In this document: positions 1-6,138 of the stretch, one piece after another | How positions within the stretch are numbered: position 1 is the stretch's first letter | Layout: each line of letters opens with the position of its first letter | Assembly: GCA_021399405.1 (NCBI GenBank) | Contig: JAAFKL010000249.1 | Coordinates: forward strand, 1 to 14,536 | DNA from: Candidatus Heimdallarchaeota archaeon | GTDB lineage: Archaea > Asgardarchaeota > Heimdallarchaeia > Heimdallarchaeales > Kariarchaeaceae | Direction of reading: 5' to 3' | Length of the DNA: 14,536 nucleotides | Made by a program: the position numbers and the translations under genes | The notes under the pieces: generated by a model | Databases searched by the model: none | Seen by the model: the letters and a program-made list of their open reading frames with translations, nothing else | What the model was told of the DNA's origin: nothing

Positions 1-728
1 ACTCGATTATTTGGACAGTTGGAGTATTAAACCCTGATGTGTATAATATTACGATGGACGGGAACATTTATTCCAGCACACAATCATGGACTAATGGTAC
101 AATCGTTCTGGATATTGATGGGCTTCCCGCTGGTACATATGAATTTACAATTTATCTCTATGATGTTGCAGGAAAAATGAATTATGATAGAGTTACAGTT
201 ATGGTTGATCAAAAACCGGATGCAATCAAACCCGATGTTTCAAGTCCCATTGATGCGGAGTATACATTTGGATCTACAGGAACTTCAATTTTATGGTCAG
301 TCGGAGATGTGAACCCTGGAACATATAATGTCACCAGGAATGGAACTCTTTATACAAGTAGCCAATCGTGGAACAATGGGACTATTTCGGTGGATCTTGT
401 TGATCTTGTTGTGGGCAAGCATGAATTTATTATCTATGTTTATGATTTGAATGGAAATAAAGCCTCTGATTCTGTTATTATTACTATAACGGAAGTTCAA
501 ACAGGTACAACTACGGTGAGTTCAGCAACTTCAACGAGTACATCAACTTCAACGAGTACATCAACTTCAACGAGTACATCGACCTCGACAACGACTCAAA
601 CAACTACAGTGGGCTCCTCGTCTGAGAATGTTGAGGGTGATAATACTGCAATACTGGTTATAACAATCATATTTGGTTTAGTGACAATCGGTTTTGCTAT
701 ATTCATGCAGACCAGTAAAAAATATTAG
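1..728 (+). CDS. Cell-surface protein with tandem Ig-like repeats and C-terminal membrane anchor (5' partial)
   Basis: The frame is open to the left edge, so the N-terminus is missing; the GTG at 39 is only an internal codon. Two homologous units of about 90 residues are visible. Each has an S-I-[IL]-W-[ST]-V-G strand, an N-x-T turn, a 'SQSW.NGT' segment and a final 'YxYDxxG' strand, which looks like an Ig/PKD-type beta sandwich. Sequons (NIT, NGT, NVT) recur at matching positions, as expected for a glycosylated exported protein. A Thr/Ser linker of about 35 residues follows, then a hydrophobic helix (ILVITIIFGLVTIGFAIF) and a short lysine-rich tail (KKY), which is a type I C-terminal anchor. 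It is probably an S-layer or adhesin-like protein with its domains outside the cell. Ligand and full length cannot be judged. Confidence 0.85.
   Translation, partial: SIIWTVGVLNPDVYNITMDGNIYSSTQSWTNGTIVLDIDGLPAGTYEFTIYLYDVAGKMNYDRVTVMVDQKPDAIKPDVSSPIDAEYTFGSTGTSILWSVGDVNPGTYNVTRNGTLYTSSQSWNNGTISVDLVDLVVGKHEFIIYVYDLNGNKASDSVIITITEVQTGTTTVSSATSTSTSTSTSTSTSTSTSTSTTTQTTTVGSSSENVEGDNTAILVITIIFGLVTIGFAIFMQTSKKY
527..580 (+). repeat. Three tandem 18-bp repeats encoding the Thr-Ser stalk
   Basis: The unit AACTTCAACGAGTACATC occurs three times back to back (527-544, 545-562, 563-580) with no mismatches. A diverged copy follows. In frame it encodes repeating Thr-Ser pairs in the stalk just before the membrane anchor of the surface protein. 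Identical codons in each copy point to recent slippage or unequal recombination, so stalk length probably varies between strains. Confidence 0.9.
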
Positions 729-850
729 CTCACAATTTTAATTTCTTTAGATTCTTAAATAATCACTTTAAACATTAAGTATTAATCCGTGGAAATATTG
801 GACCCTACAATATAAATTTGAGATTGTCAAAACTCCATCATAATCAAAAA

Positions 851-1348
851 TTAATCTTGAGTTTGATTAATATTCAAAATATCGATCAATTCAAGCCCAT
901 GTTTTTCCATGTTGCCATATTTACTTAGTTGCCCTTTTATCCCATTATTTAACACCTCTTCAATTACATTTTCTTCATTAATCAAGAAGGTGTAGCGACC
1001 TGAAAATTTGTATAAACCTCCAAATTTCTTTCTCGTGAGCTGATATGAATTGGAGATTTTTGCTTTTTTATCACTGACCAATATAAATTTTAATCCAAAT
1101 TCTTCCATAAATTTGAATTGCTTTTTCTCCGAATCAGTTGAAATACCAAAAATTTCAGCTACGCCAGCTTGTTTCAAATCTTCATAATTTTCTTGGATTG
1201 AACAAACTTCCTTAGTACATGTAGGAGTAAAGGCTCGAGGAAAGAAGAACACAATTTTTTTTGCTTTTAAATCATGTAGTTCTCTTTCAATTCCCTCAGC
1301 ATCTCTATAACTGAAGTTTGGAGTTGCATCTCCTTTATTTAGTGCCAT
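851..1348 (-). CDS. Peroxiredoxin, PrxQ/BCP type
   Basis: Thiol peroxidase of the AhpC/TSA superfamily that reduces hydrogen peroxide and organic peroxides in the cytoplasm. The 165-residue length is usual for the family and the N-terminus (MALNKGDATPNFS) is complete. The active-site segment reads FPRAFTPTCTKEVCSIQ: Cys44 is the expected peroxidatic cysteine in the P-x3-T-x2-C motif. Cys49, five residues later, is the resolving cysteine that marks the PrxQ/BCP subgroup. The segment GISTDSEKKQFKF is the usual following strand and helix. It is monocistronic with no SD; a weak TATA-like stretch (rc of 1375-1383) is centred about 30 bases upstream of the ATG. The electron donor is not encoded nearby. 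Confidence 0.93.
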   Translation of the reverse strand: MALNKGDATPNFSYRDAEGIERELHDLKAKKIVFFFPRAFTPTCTKEVCSIQENYEDLKQAGVAEIFGISTDSEKKQFKFMEEFGLKFILVSDKKAKISNSYQLTRKKFGGLYKFSGRYTFLINEENVIEEVLNNGIKGQLSKYGNMEKHGLELIDILNINQTQD

Positions 1349-1583
1349 AACAATATTGTCAATAAGTTCAATTTCTTAATTGTATTCAATGGGGATCAAA
1401 ATTAAAATTAATGAAAAGAAGATAACCTAATATTTCCATTTAACACAAATATATGATCAATCAAGCATCGTCAATCACTGTTAGTCCTTTAGTGCTTTTC
1501 TGAAAAGTAAAGCTCTTCGATCTATTGGTCAGAGGTGGGTCAAAATTGTTAATACGAGACTAAATGACTCCACAATTAAGTGA

Positions 1584-2057
1584 TTTGAAATAACAGAGAC
1601 AGTATATAATAAAATAATTGCTTATCTGCTTGAAAACAATATATATTTTAAAGAGATTAACCATGAACCTGCTGCTTCTGCAGTTGAATATCAGAAGATA
1701 ATGAAAACCACGCTACAGGAACAAGCCAAAGCATTATTACTTCGTTACAAAATGAAAAGAGAGAAGGGCTACTATGTCATTTCAATTCAAGCACAGAAAA
1801 AAGTGGAACTAGGTAAATTGAAAAAATTGTTACGGGTTAAAGAACTAAAAATTGCTCAACTCACCCAATTAATAGAAGTAACTGAATGTAATTTTGGTGA
1901 ATTACCCCCCTTTGGCTCAATTTTTGGACTGCAGCTTATAATTGATAAAGACCTTTTGCAAGAAAAATTGATTTATTTTAACGCTGGGCTGCTTACTAAA
2001 TCAATTGCTCTTGATCCAAAAGACCTCGTGAAATTAGAAAATCCAATTCTTTATTGA
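1584..2057 (+). CDS. YbaK/EbsC-family aminoacyl-tRNA deacylase; start unresolved
   Basis: Editing-domain family that hydrolyses mischarged aminoacyl-tRNAs. The diagnostic core GELPPFGSIFG, followed by a strand and the 'NAGLLTKSIALDPKDLVKL' end, is clear. The family lysine lies in 'QAKALLLRYK'. The first ATG in frame is at 1701, but it is far too late. The codons before it (1623-1700) encode YLLENNIYF, then KEINHEPAAS, which is the expected family N-terminus. The frame is open back to a TGA at 1581 and holds no ATG, GTG or TTG in that stretch. The only nearby ATG is at 1564, one frame off, and it stops at 1591. Either one base is missing near 1581-1590, or initiation is unusual (an in-frame ATA at 1590 follows a GTGAT). 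The start given here is the edge of the open frame. The substrate amino acid is unknown. Confidence 0.85.
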   Translation, partial: FEITETVYNKIIAYLLENNIYFKEINHEPAASAVEYQKIMKTTLQEQAKALLLRYKMKREKGYYVISIQAQKKVELGKLKKLLRVKELKIAQLTQLIEVTECNFGELPPFGSIFGLQLIIDKDLLQEKLIYFNAGLLTKSIALDPKDLVKLENPILY

Positions 2058-2197
2058 AATGAAGGTATAAATTCGTAGTTGCTCAACACGGGTTCAGATA
2101 AGAATTAGATGTCACATTTATTGGGTTGGCAATTTGTGCATCGATCTGCATATTGGACGTACTTCAATCATCATTAATGTATTAATAAACTATTATG

Positions 2198-2204
2198 TTT
2201 ATAT
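2198..2204 (+). promoter_or_regulatory. TATA box of the small winged-helix gene
   Basis: TTTATAT is centred near 2201. The expected transcription start 26 bases downstream (about 2227) leaves a leader of only about 7 bases before the ATG at 2234. This is inferred from archaeal promoter spacing. Confidence 0.5.
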
Positions 2205-2233
2205 CTTAGTATGTCATTACATATGCTTGCATT

Positions 2234-2512
2234 ATGTTTGTCTCTGTATATTCTTCTAGCGATTTGAAAGGAAGAGCTCCTAAATTTACAACTGAAATTC
2301 TTGAATTATTACAAAATCAAGAAGCGTTATCACCAGGTCAAATGAAATCTTTACTTCCATTAATTAAAATGAAAAATATAAGAAAAGTCCTGCGTTATCT
2401 TAAGAACAAAGGAATTATTTTGGGAAAAACTAGTTTATTAGATACGAGGAGAGTAATTTATCGAATAACAACACAAGATGAGCATTTCGAAATAACCAAA
2501 GATTTCCATTGA
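2234..2512 (+). CDS. Small winged-helix DNA-binding-like protein
   Basis: A 92-residue protein that looks like a stand-alone winged helix. Helix 1 is 'TTEILELLQNQEALS', and a helix-turn-helix follows in 'SPGQMKSLLPL' and 'IRKVLRYLKNKGIIL'. A basic beta wing comes next (LLDTRRVIYRIT). The segment LRYLKNKGII is the typical 'recognition helix then wing' transition of archaeal MarR/ArsR-like folds. There is no sensor domain, so it may act as a simple repressor or an architectural protein. The ATG is supported by a TATA box about 33 bases upstream. A strong palindrome lies just after its stop codon (2531-2547). The specific family is not recognised. Confidence 0.75.
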   Translation: MFVSVYSSSDLKGRAPKFTTEILELLQNQEALSPGQMKSLLPLIKMKNIRKVLRYLKNKGIILGKTSLLDTRRVIYRITTQDEHFEITKDFH

Positions 2513-2817
2513 ATTAATTAAATTGGATGGATATCGGGATCCGATATTTCCATGTCCCGTAAAATGTCATCTTATCATTCGTATAGAACGAGTCGATCAA
2601 AACGACGGGATGATTAATAAGTTAAAATCTCCTGAACATTTCAAAAACAAACAGATGTAGGAAAAATCAAATAACTTATTGCAATTATGTCCTTAAACTT
2701 AGTTAAATCTAATAGCTATTCTCAGAATACAATAACAGTCTCAGGTGAGCATTTATTTTTTCAGATAAAATTAAAGAATCTCTTGTAAATTCATCAAAGA
2801 ATATCGCTAGTCAGATA
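2513..2817. other. Intergenic region with inverted repeats and probable leader of the coiled-coil gene
   Basis: No convincing gene lies here. 2531-2547 is a perfect 7-base inverted repeat around GAT (ATATCGG-GAT-CCGATAT), extended by TGG at 2528-2530 and CCA at 2550-2552. A long-range pair, CCCGT (2556-2560) with ACGGG (2605-2609), encloses a small TCGT/ACGA hairpin (2579-2591). From 2687 an ATG opens a 34-codon frame that ends at 2790. AGGTGAG at 2743-2749 resembles a Shine-Dalgarno site and lies upstream of the coiled-coil frame, which is open from 2749. Confidence 0.55.
2528..2552. repeat. Perfect inverted repeat downstream of winged-helix gene
   Basis: ATATCGG (2531-2537) and CCGATAT (2541-2547) are separated by GAT. 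An outer TGG/CCA pair lies beyond a two-base bulge. It starts 16 bases after the winged-helix stop codon. It could be a 3' RNA hairpin or a protein-binding palindrome; there is no T-run directly after it, so a bacterial-type terminator is unlikely. Confidence 0.6.
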
Positions 2818-3333
2818 GTGCATCAGATGAAGGAAAAACAATCACTTGAAACGGAATTGCAACAATATACAGATCAGATTCTGATATTAGAAGCAAAAAT
2901 TGAGGTATCTCAAGAAAGAATGGATGCTTTTCGTGAAGCCATCAAAGAGAAAAAAATTGTCAAAGATAAACTATTCAGTGAACGTGACGAATTGATTGAA
3001 AATAAACGACTTCTACAGAGGGAAAAATTTGATATTGAATTGCATTCACAAAAAGATCAAATTTCGGAGACAATTAATGGTCTATCAGATAAAATAGGGG
3101 AGGTCATCGAGAAAAGCAAAGCTCTGTCTGTGGAGATTCAAGAGATATACGACGAATCTCAATTAGGATACAAAAATATGGTAGCAGCAAGAACTGAATT
3201 AAAATCATTACAAAGAGAGTCAAATCAGAAAATACTGTCATATAAACGAAAGATTGCTGACGTAGATAAAGAATTAAACAATCTTAGAAGTAAAATGAGT
3301 GAAATCCAGAATAAGTTAAGTAAGAATAGTTGA
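2818..3333 (+). CDS. Coiled-coil protein; N-terminus uncertain
   Basis: At least 171 residues, almost wholly alpha-helical with heptad spacing of Leu/Ile and very rich in Lys, Glu and Gln. There is a likely break around residue 85 (NGLSDKIGE). It has no signal peptide or membrane segment, so it is cytoplasmic and may be structural, SMC-like or scaffold-like. The family is not recognised. The GTG at 2818 is the first canonical start, but the frame is open back to 2749, and those codons (SDKIKESLVNSSKNIASQIV) look coding. AGGTGAG at 2743-2749 is followed by an in-frame ATT at 2755 with normal SD spacing. Alternatively, translation begins at ATG 2687 and a base is missing from the T6 run at 2756-2761. 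It converges on the minus-strand gene that ends at 3390. Confidence 0.7.
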   Translation: MHQMKEKQSLETELQQYTDQILILEAKIEVSQERMDAFREAIKEKKIVKDKLFSERDELIENKRLLQREKFDIELHSQKDQISETINGLSDKIGEVIEKSKALSVEIQEIYDESQLGYKNMVAARTELKSLQRESNQKILSYKRKIADVDKELNNLRSKMSEIQNKLSKNS

Positions 3334-3389
3334 ATTTGAGTTTACAAACTGATAATCTATCTATGATTCAATCAAGGTAATAACATAAA

Positions 3390-3728
3390 CTAATTTTCTT
3401 TTAATTGCTTGATATAATCTTCAAGAACACCAGTTTGATAACAAAGATGATACATTAATCTCATTTCATCTTCTGTGATCACTCCATCCTTCTCCGCAAT
3501 ATTTTGTGCTTCATAATCAATTTTACATATAATTTGAAGTAAGTCAGTTTTCTCCTTGTAAGTGATTTTGTTGTCTTGACGTGCTAATTCGAGTACTTCG
3601 TTGAATTTATCAAAATTATAAATTACATTTGAAATAATATCCGATTCTTCAAAAGTTTCGATTCCATCCTCCATCGCCAAATTTCTTAATTCTTTGATTA
3701 AATTTTCCTTCATAAGCTTGTGTTGCAT
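3390..3728 (-). CDS. Small helical protein with three TerB-like 'DG-I-E' repeats
   Basis: About 112 residues, all helical. Three segments repeat at roughly 35-40 residue spacing: AMEDGIETFEESDI, ARQDNKITYKEKTDLL and AEKDGVITEDEMRLM. Each has an acidic/Gly turn followed by I-T-x-x-E. This pattern recalls TerB-like domains ('A..DG.I...E') and, more loosely, EF-hands, but the first loop position is not Asp, so canonical calcium binding is not supported. The longest frame begins with TTG at 3731, but the ATG right after it (3728) is the better start. The function is not recognised; metal binding or a role as a small adaptor is a guess. It has no membrane segments. Confidence 0.75.
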   Translation of the reverse strand: MQHKLMKENLIKELRNLAMEDGIETFEESDIISNVIYNFDKFNEVLELARQDNKITYKEKTDLLQIICKIDYEAQNIAEKDGVITEDEMRLMYHLCYQTGVLEDYIKQLKEN

Positions 3729-3829
3729 CAAATACCATGTAATTATGGAAAATTATAATATTTGAATATCGTGGACAACGGGTATATATTTTATACTAAA
3801 ATCATAGTTTCTGAGGTAAATACAAACTC

Positions 3830-4489
3830 CTAATACTCGTACATTCTCTTGATATCTGGCAATTCGGTAGTGTAATAATGAACCCAGATGTATAGATGAT
3901 TGAAGGCGGCTACAAGTAATGCTGCCATGGACCCAAAGAATAATCCAGGTAGCCATAAGATAAGAAATCCATACAAATACATCCCATTGGATGTATAACG
4001 GAATATTCCTCCTTTAACAAATTCTTTGGTTCTATAAGCTGGATCGAAATGATCAATTCCATAAGCCCTATCCATACCAAAATATCTTACCACAGAATAA
4101 AATAAATACAGAGTAGGGAAAATAAATACAAAACCCAATATCTGTGTATAGATTGTATCAAACGGAATTGTATTTCGATTATCCATAGCAAGAAGGATTA
4201 TTGTAATCAATCTACCAACAAATGGAATTTCAAAACCAATTTTATAAAATTTGAATCCATTTTTTCCAAATTTCTTGGTAATCGATTGTGATTGTAATTC
4301 AATTCTCCAAGTTATCCAAACATATAATTGATGAATAATGGGCATTGATAATGCTAACCAAAACCATAGTGGATTTACATCACCTATTGAATTGATCGTG
4401 TTGTACAGATAAATCACTGGGAGCAACAAGATGATTAGCAATAGTAAGTGTTGCCCTTGTTTCTCAAAAATAAATTTCTCTTCACTCAT
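3830..4489 (-). CDS. ICMT/PEMT-type integral membrane methyltransferase
   Basis: Five or so hydrophobic segments span the 219 residues: about 14-32, 40-60, 88-103, 114-133 and 170-195. The C-terminal part matches the isoprenylcysteine carboxyl methyltransferase / phospholipid methyltransferase superfamily. A 'GGIFRYTSNGMYLYG' segment sits where the family has its R-(H/x)-P-x-Y-x-G motif, then a hydrophobic hairpin, then 'YTTELPD' near the end, where the family has an acidic SAM-binding motif. The usual His-Pro of the RHPxY motif is replaced here by S-N-G-M-Y, so activity or substrate may differ. Expected reaction: SAM-dependent methylation of a membrane substrate (prenylcysteine, lipid or similar). 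TTTTAATTAA, centred about 32 bases upstream, is a plausible TATA box for an almost leaderless mRNA. Confidence 0.7.
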   Translation of the reverse strand: MSEEKFIFEKQGQHLLLLIILLLPVIYLYNTINSIGDVNPLWFWLALSMPIIHQLYVWITWRIELQSQSITKKFGKNGFKFYKIGFEIPFVGRLITIILLAMDNRNTIPFDTIYTQILGFVFIFPTLYLFYSVVRYFGMDRAYGIDHFDPAYRTKEFVKGGIFRYTSNGMYLYGFLILWLPGLFFGSMAALLVAAFNHLYIWVHYYTTELPDIKRMYEY

Positions 4490-4587
4490 GATTGTACCAT
4501 ACGAAATAAACTGAGCTTAATTAAAATCTTCTTAGTTGAGGAATATGAAAATAAATCAATATTGAAAATCGTAATTCCGTAGACTAA

Positions 4588-4794
4588 TCAATCTGTCACT
4601 TCAATGATTATTTCTTTTACTCTTCCTACTTTCCCTGATTTCAATCTTACTTTGATACCCCATGGATGTGATGCGGAATTGGTCAATATTTTTTGAACTA
4701 AACCCTCAGTCATCTTTCCAGATCTCTGGTTCTGTTTTTCCACTATATTGACTTTCATTCCGATTTTTACATTTTTTCGTAACTTTCCATCCAT
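4588..4794 (-). CDS. ywbE: YwbE family protein (DUF2196)
   Basis: A 68-residue protein that is a full-length match to the YwbE/DUF2196 pattern: 'RKNVKIGMKVNIVEK' at the N-terminus, 'QRSGKMTEGLVQKILTNSA' in the middle and 'HPWGIKVRLKSGKVGRVKEI' at the end. It is predicted to be a small all-beta, basic protein, possibly nucleic-acid binding. The biochemical function of the family is not established. It is well known from Firmicutes and Bacteroidetes and is also present in archaea. TTTATG, centred near 4822, gives a leaderless start at the ATG. Confidence 0.88.
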   Translation of the reverse strand: MDGKLRKNVKIGMKVNIVEKQNQRSGKMTEGLVQKILTNSASHPWGIKVRLKSGKVGRVKEIIIEVTD

Positions 4795-4907
4795 AAATTA
4801 AATTAAATAATAACTTCATAAATTGATCGTTAGGGATGTTAGATCTATTAATGAAGAGATCAATACATAATAACAACACAAAAAATTCAATTAGATTTTA
4901 TTTATTA

Positions 4908-5789
4908 TTAACCTTCACGAACAAGCAAATGTTGAGGTAAAGATTGTAGATACCTAACCAGAGATTCCATCCCAAGCTGTTTTTGAGCCTCAACTTCAGT
5001 CATTTTTCTAACTTTATGATACAGAAACGAAGCTCGAGTTAATTGAACGTGAGACATTAACATGGCTTCTGGAATTTTTAGATTTACATACGCTACTAGA
5101 ATTAATCCCAAACTCAAGATAATTTGAACATCAAAATGAATGTGTATGAGTACCCAAGGAAGTATTGCTGTAAAATATAATAGACTGTTAATAATTGCAA
5201 TTAACCACAATTTTCTTCCTCTGACAATTGCAGATGTTTTGTGTGCCAAGTCAACAGTAAGATATGCATAAAGCATTATGAAAAAAGCGAAAAGACTGTA
5301 GAATACCCTGATAATGTTATGAGAGGTCGAATATAAAATAACATCTCCATTTATTGTAACTCCCGCTCCTTTAGGATAATATGATGAGTATCCATGATGC
5401 ATTTGAATGAATATTACTTCTGCAGATTCAGGTTGGATCATGATTTTGAAGAGTAGAACAATAATAATTGCAATAATTATCCAAATATTTACAATATACC
5501 ATATTAATCTCGGTGGACGTTCCCAACGTAATCTTAAAGCATGCCAAGCAAAGAAATAACTTGTAAAGAAATAAGTGATATGATGAAGCTGATAAAAAAT
5601 CAACAATTCGGTCAATGTAGCCAAAATCGTCCATACAAGTGTAAAACTAACCGTAATAAATGCACCCGAAAATATCAAATAATCAAATATCTGAGTTCTC
5701 CTATACTGGCGAACTAGTATAATACTAGGTATTATTGATAGTATTGCAACAATAAGGTTGATTGTTTCTGTTATTGTCCAAACAACCAT
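4908..5789 (-). CDS. Seven-transmembrane protein with receptor-like topology
   Basis: Seven hydrophobic helices are visible at about 5-26, 38-58, 69-89, 94-116, 157-181, 190-216 and 219-238. Charged loops follow the positive-inside rule: RQYRR after helix 1, RLRWERPPR between 3 and 4, and AHKTSAIVRGRK between 5 and 6 would be cytoplasmic. The N-terminus would then be outside and the tail of about 55 residues inside. A 40-residue loop between helices 4 and 5, with several His and Tyr (MHHGYSSYYPKG), faces outward. The layout resembles the 7TM sensor region placed before some histidine kinases, but no kinase domain follows. No transporter or rhodopsin lysine motif was seen. The family is not recognised. 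GGGAG about 9 bases before the ATG is a possible SD. Confidence 0.75.
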   Translation of the reverse strand: MVVWTITETINLIVAILSIIPSIILVRQYRRTQIFDYLIFSGAFITVSFTLVWTILATLTELLIFYQLHHITYFFTSYFFAWHALRLRWERPPRLIWYIVNIWIIIAIIIVLLFKIMIQPESAEVIFIQMHHGYSSYYPKGAGVTINGDVILYSTSHNIIRVFYSLFAFFIMLYAYLTVDLAHKTSAIVRGRKLWLIAIINSLLYFTAILPWVLIHIHFDVQIILSLGLILVAYVNLKIPEAMLMSHVQLTRASFLYHKVRKMTEVEAQKQLGMESLVRYLQSLPQHLLVREG

Positions 5790-6138
5790 TCAGTAAACTC
5801 CCAAAGGTAAATCCCACCCATATGAAATACTTAACGAGTTCAAATATTTTAACTTTCTTAGAATATTTAATTATTAATGTATATTTTTTATATTTTTTAC
5901 ACATATGTTCCATACGGGCTCATGAAATAAAGCAAATATTTGAAATCAAATTTAATTTGACTTTTAATCTTTAATTTGTATATCATTTGAATCATTAAAA
6001 TAACCCATTTTTCTGAAGAGGTATGAGGATGATTCTATAGAAATAGCTACTAATACTGGTACACAAGATTATATTGATTCAAATGTCCCCTTCCATCTAA
6101 TTGATAAGGAAGAATCAGCACCATCCAGAAAATCCTCA
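5790..6138. other. Divergent intergenic region between 7TM gene and PlsC gene
   Basis: Very AT-rich, with promoters for both flanking genes. 5946-5960 is a perfect 15-base palindrome (TCAAATT-T-AATTTGA). TTGTATAT at 5976-5983 is a candidate TATA box for the PlsC gene, with transcription expected to start near 6006. From 6004 to the TTG at 6139 the PlsC frame is open for 45 codons and reads like coding sequence. No separate gene was identified. Confidence 0.5.
5946..5960. promoter_or_regulatory. Perfect palindrome upstream of the PlsC TATA box, candidate operator
   Basis: TCAAATT and AATTTGA flank a central T. The site ends 15 bases before the putative TATA box at 5976-5983, a position typical of archaeal activator or repressor sites. 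The surrounding sequence is very AT-rich, so chance is possible. Confidence 0.35.

Noticed and set aside
2601..2640. Box C/D guide RNA (ATGAT ... CTGA)
   Set aside because: Box C is imperfect, the spacing is about 25 bases, and there are no D'/C' boxes.
2744..2764. Eukaryote-like intron ends (AG/GTGAGC ... TTTTTTCAG) in the coiled-coil leader
   Set aside because: Only about 20 bases long, and there is no evidence of splicing in such a genome; an SD site and a T-run explain the pattern better.
2687..2790. 34-codon ATG frame as a separate small gene
   Set aside because: No recognisable product and it overlaps the coiled-coil frame; more likely part of that gene's leader or of a frameshifted N-terminus.
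5762..5974. 70-codon plus-strand frame in the divergent intergenic region
   Set aside because: AT-driven hydrophobic translation that overlaps the 7TM gene start and its promoter; no motif seen.
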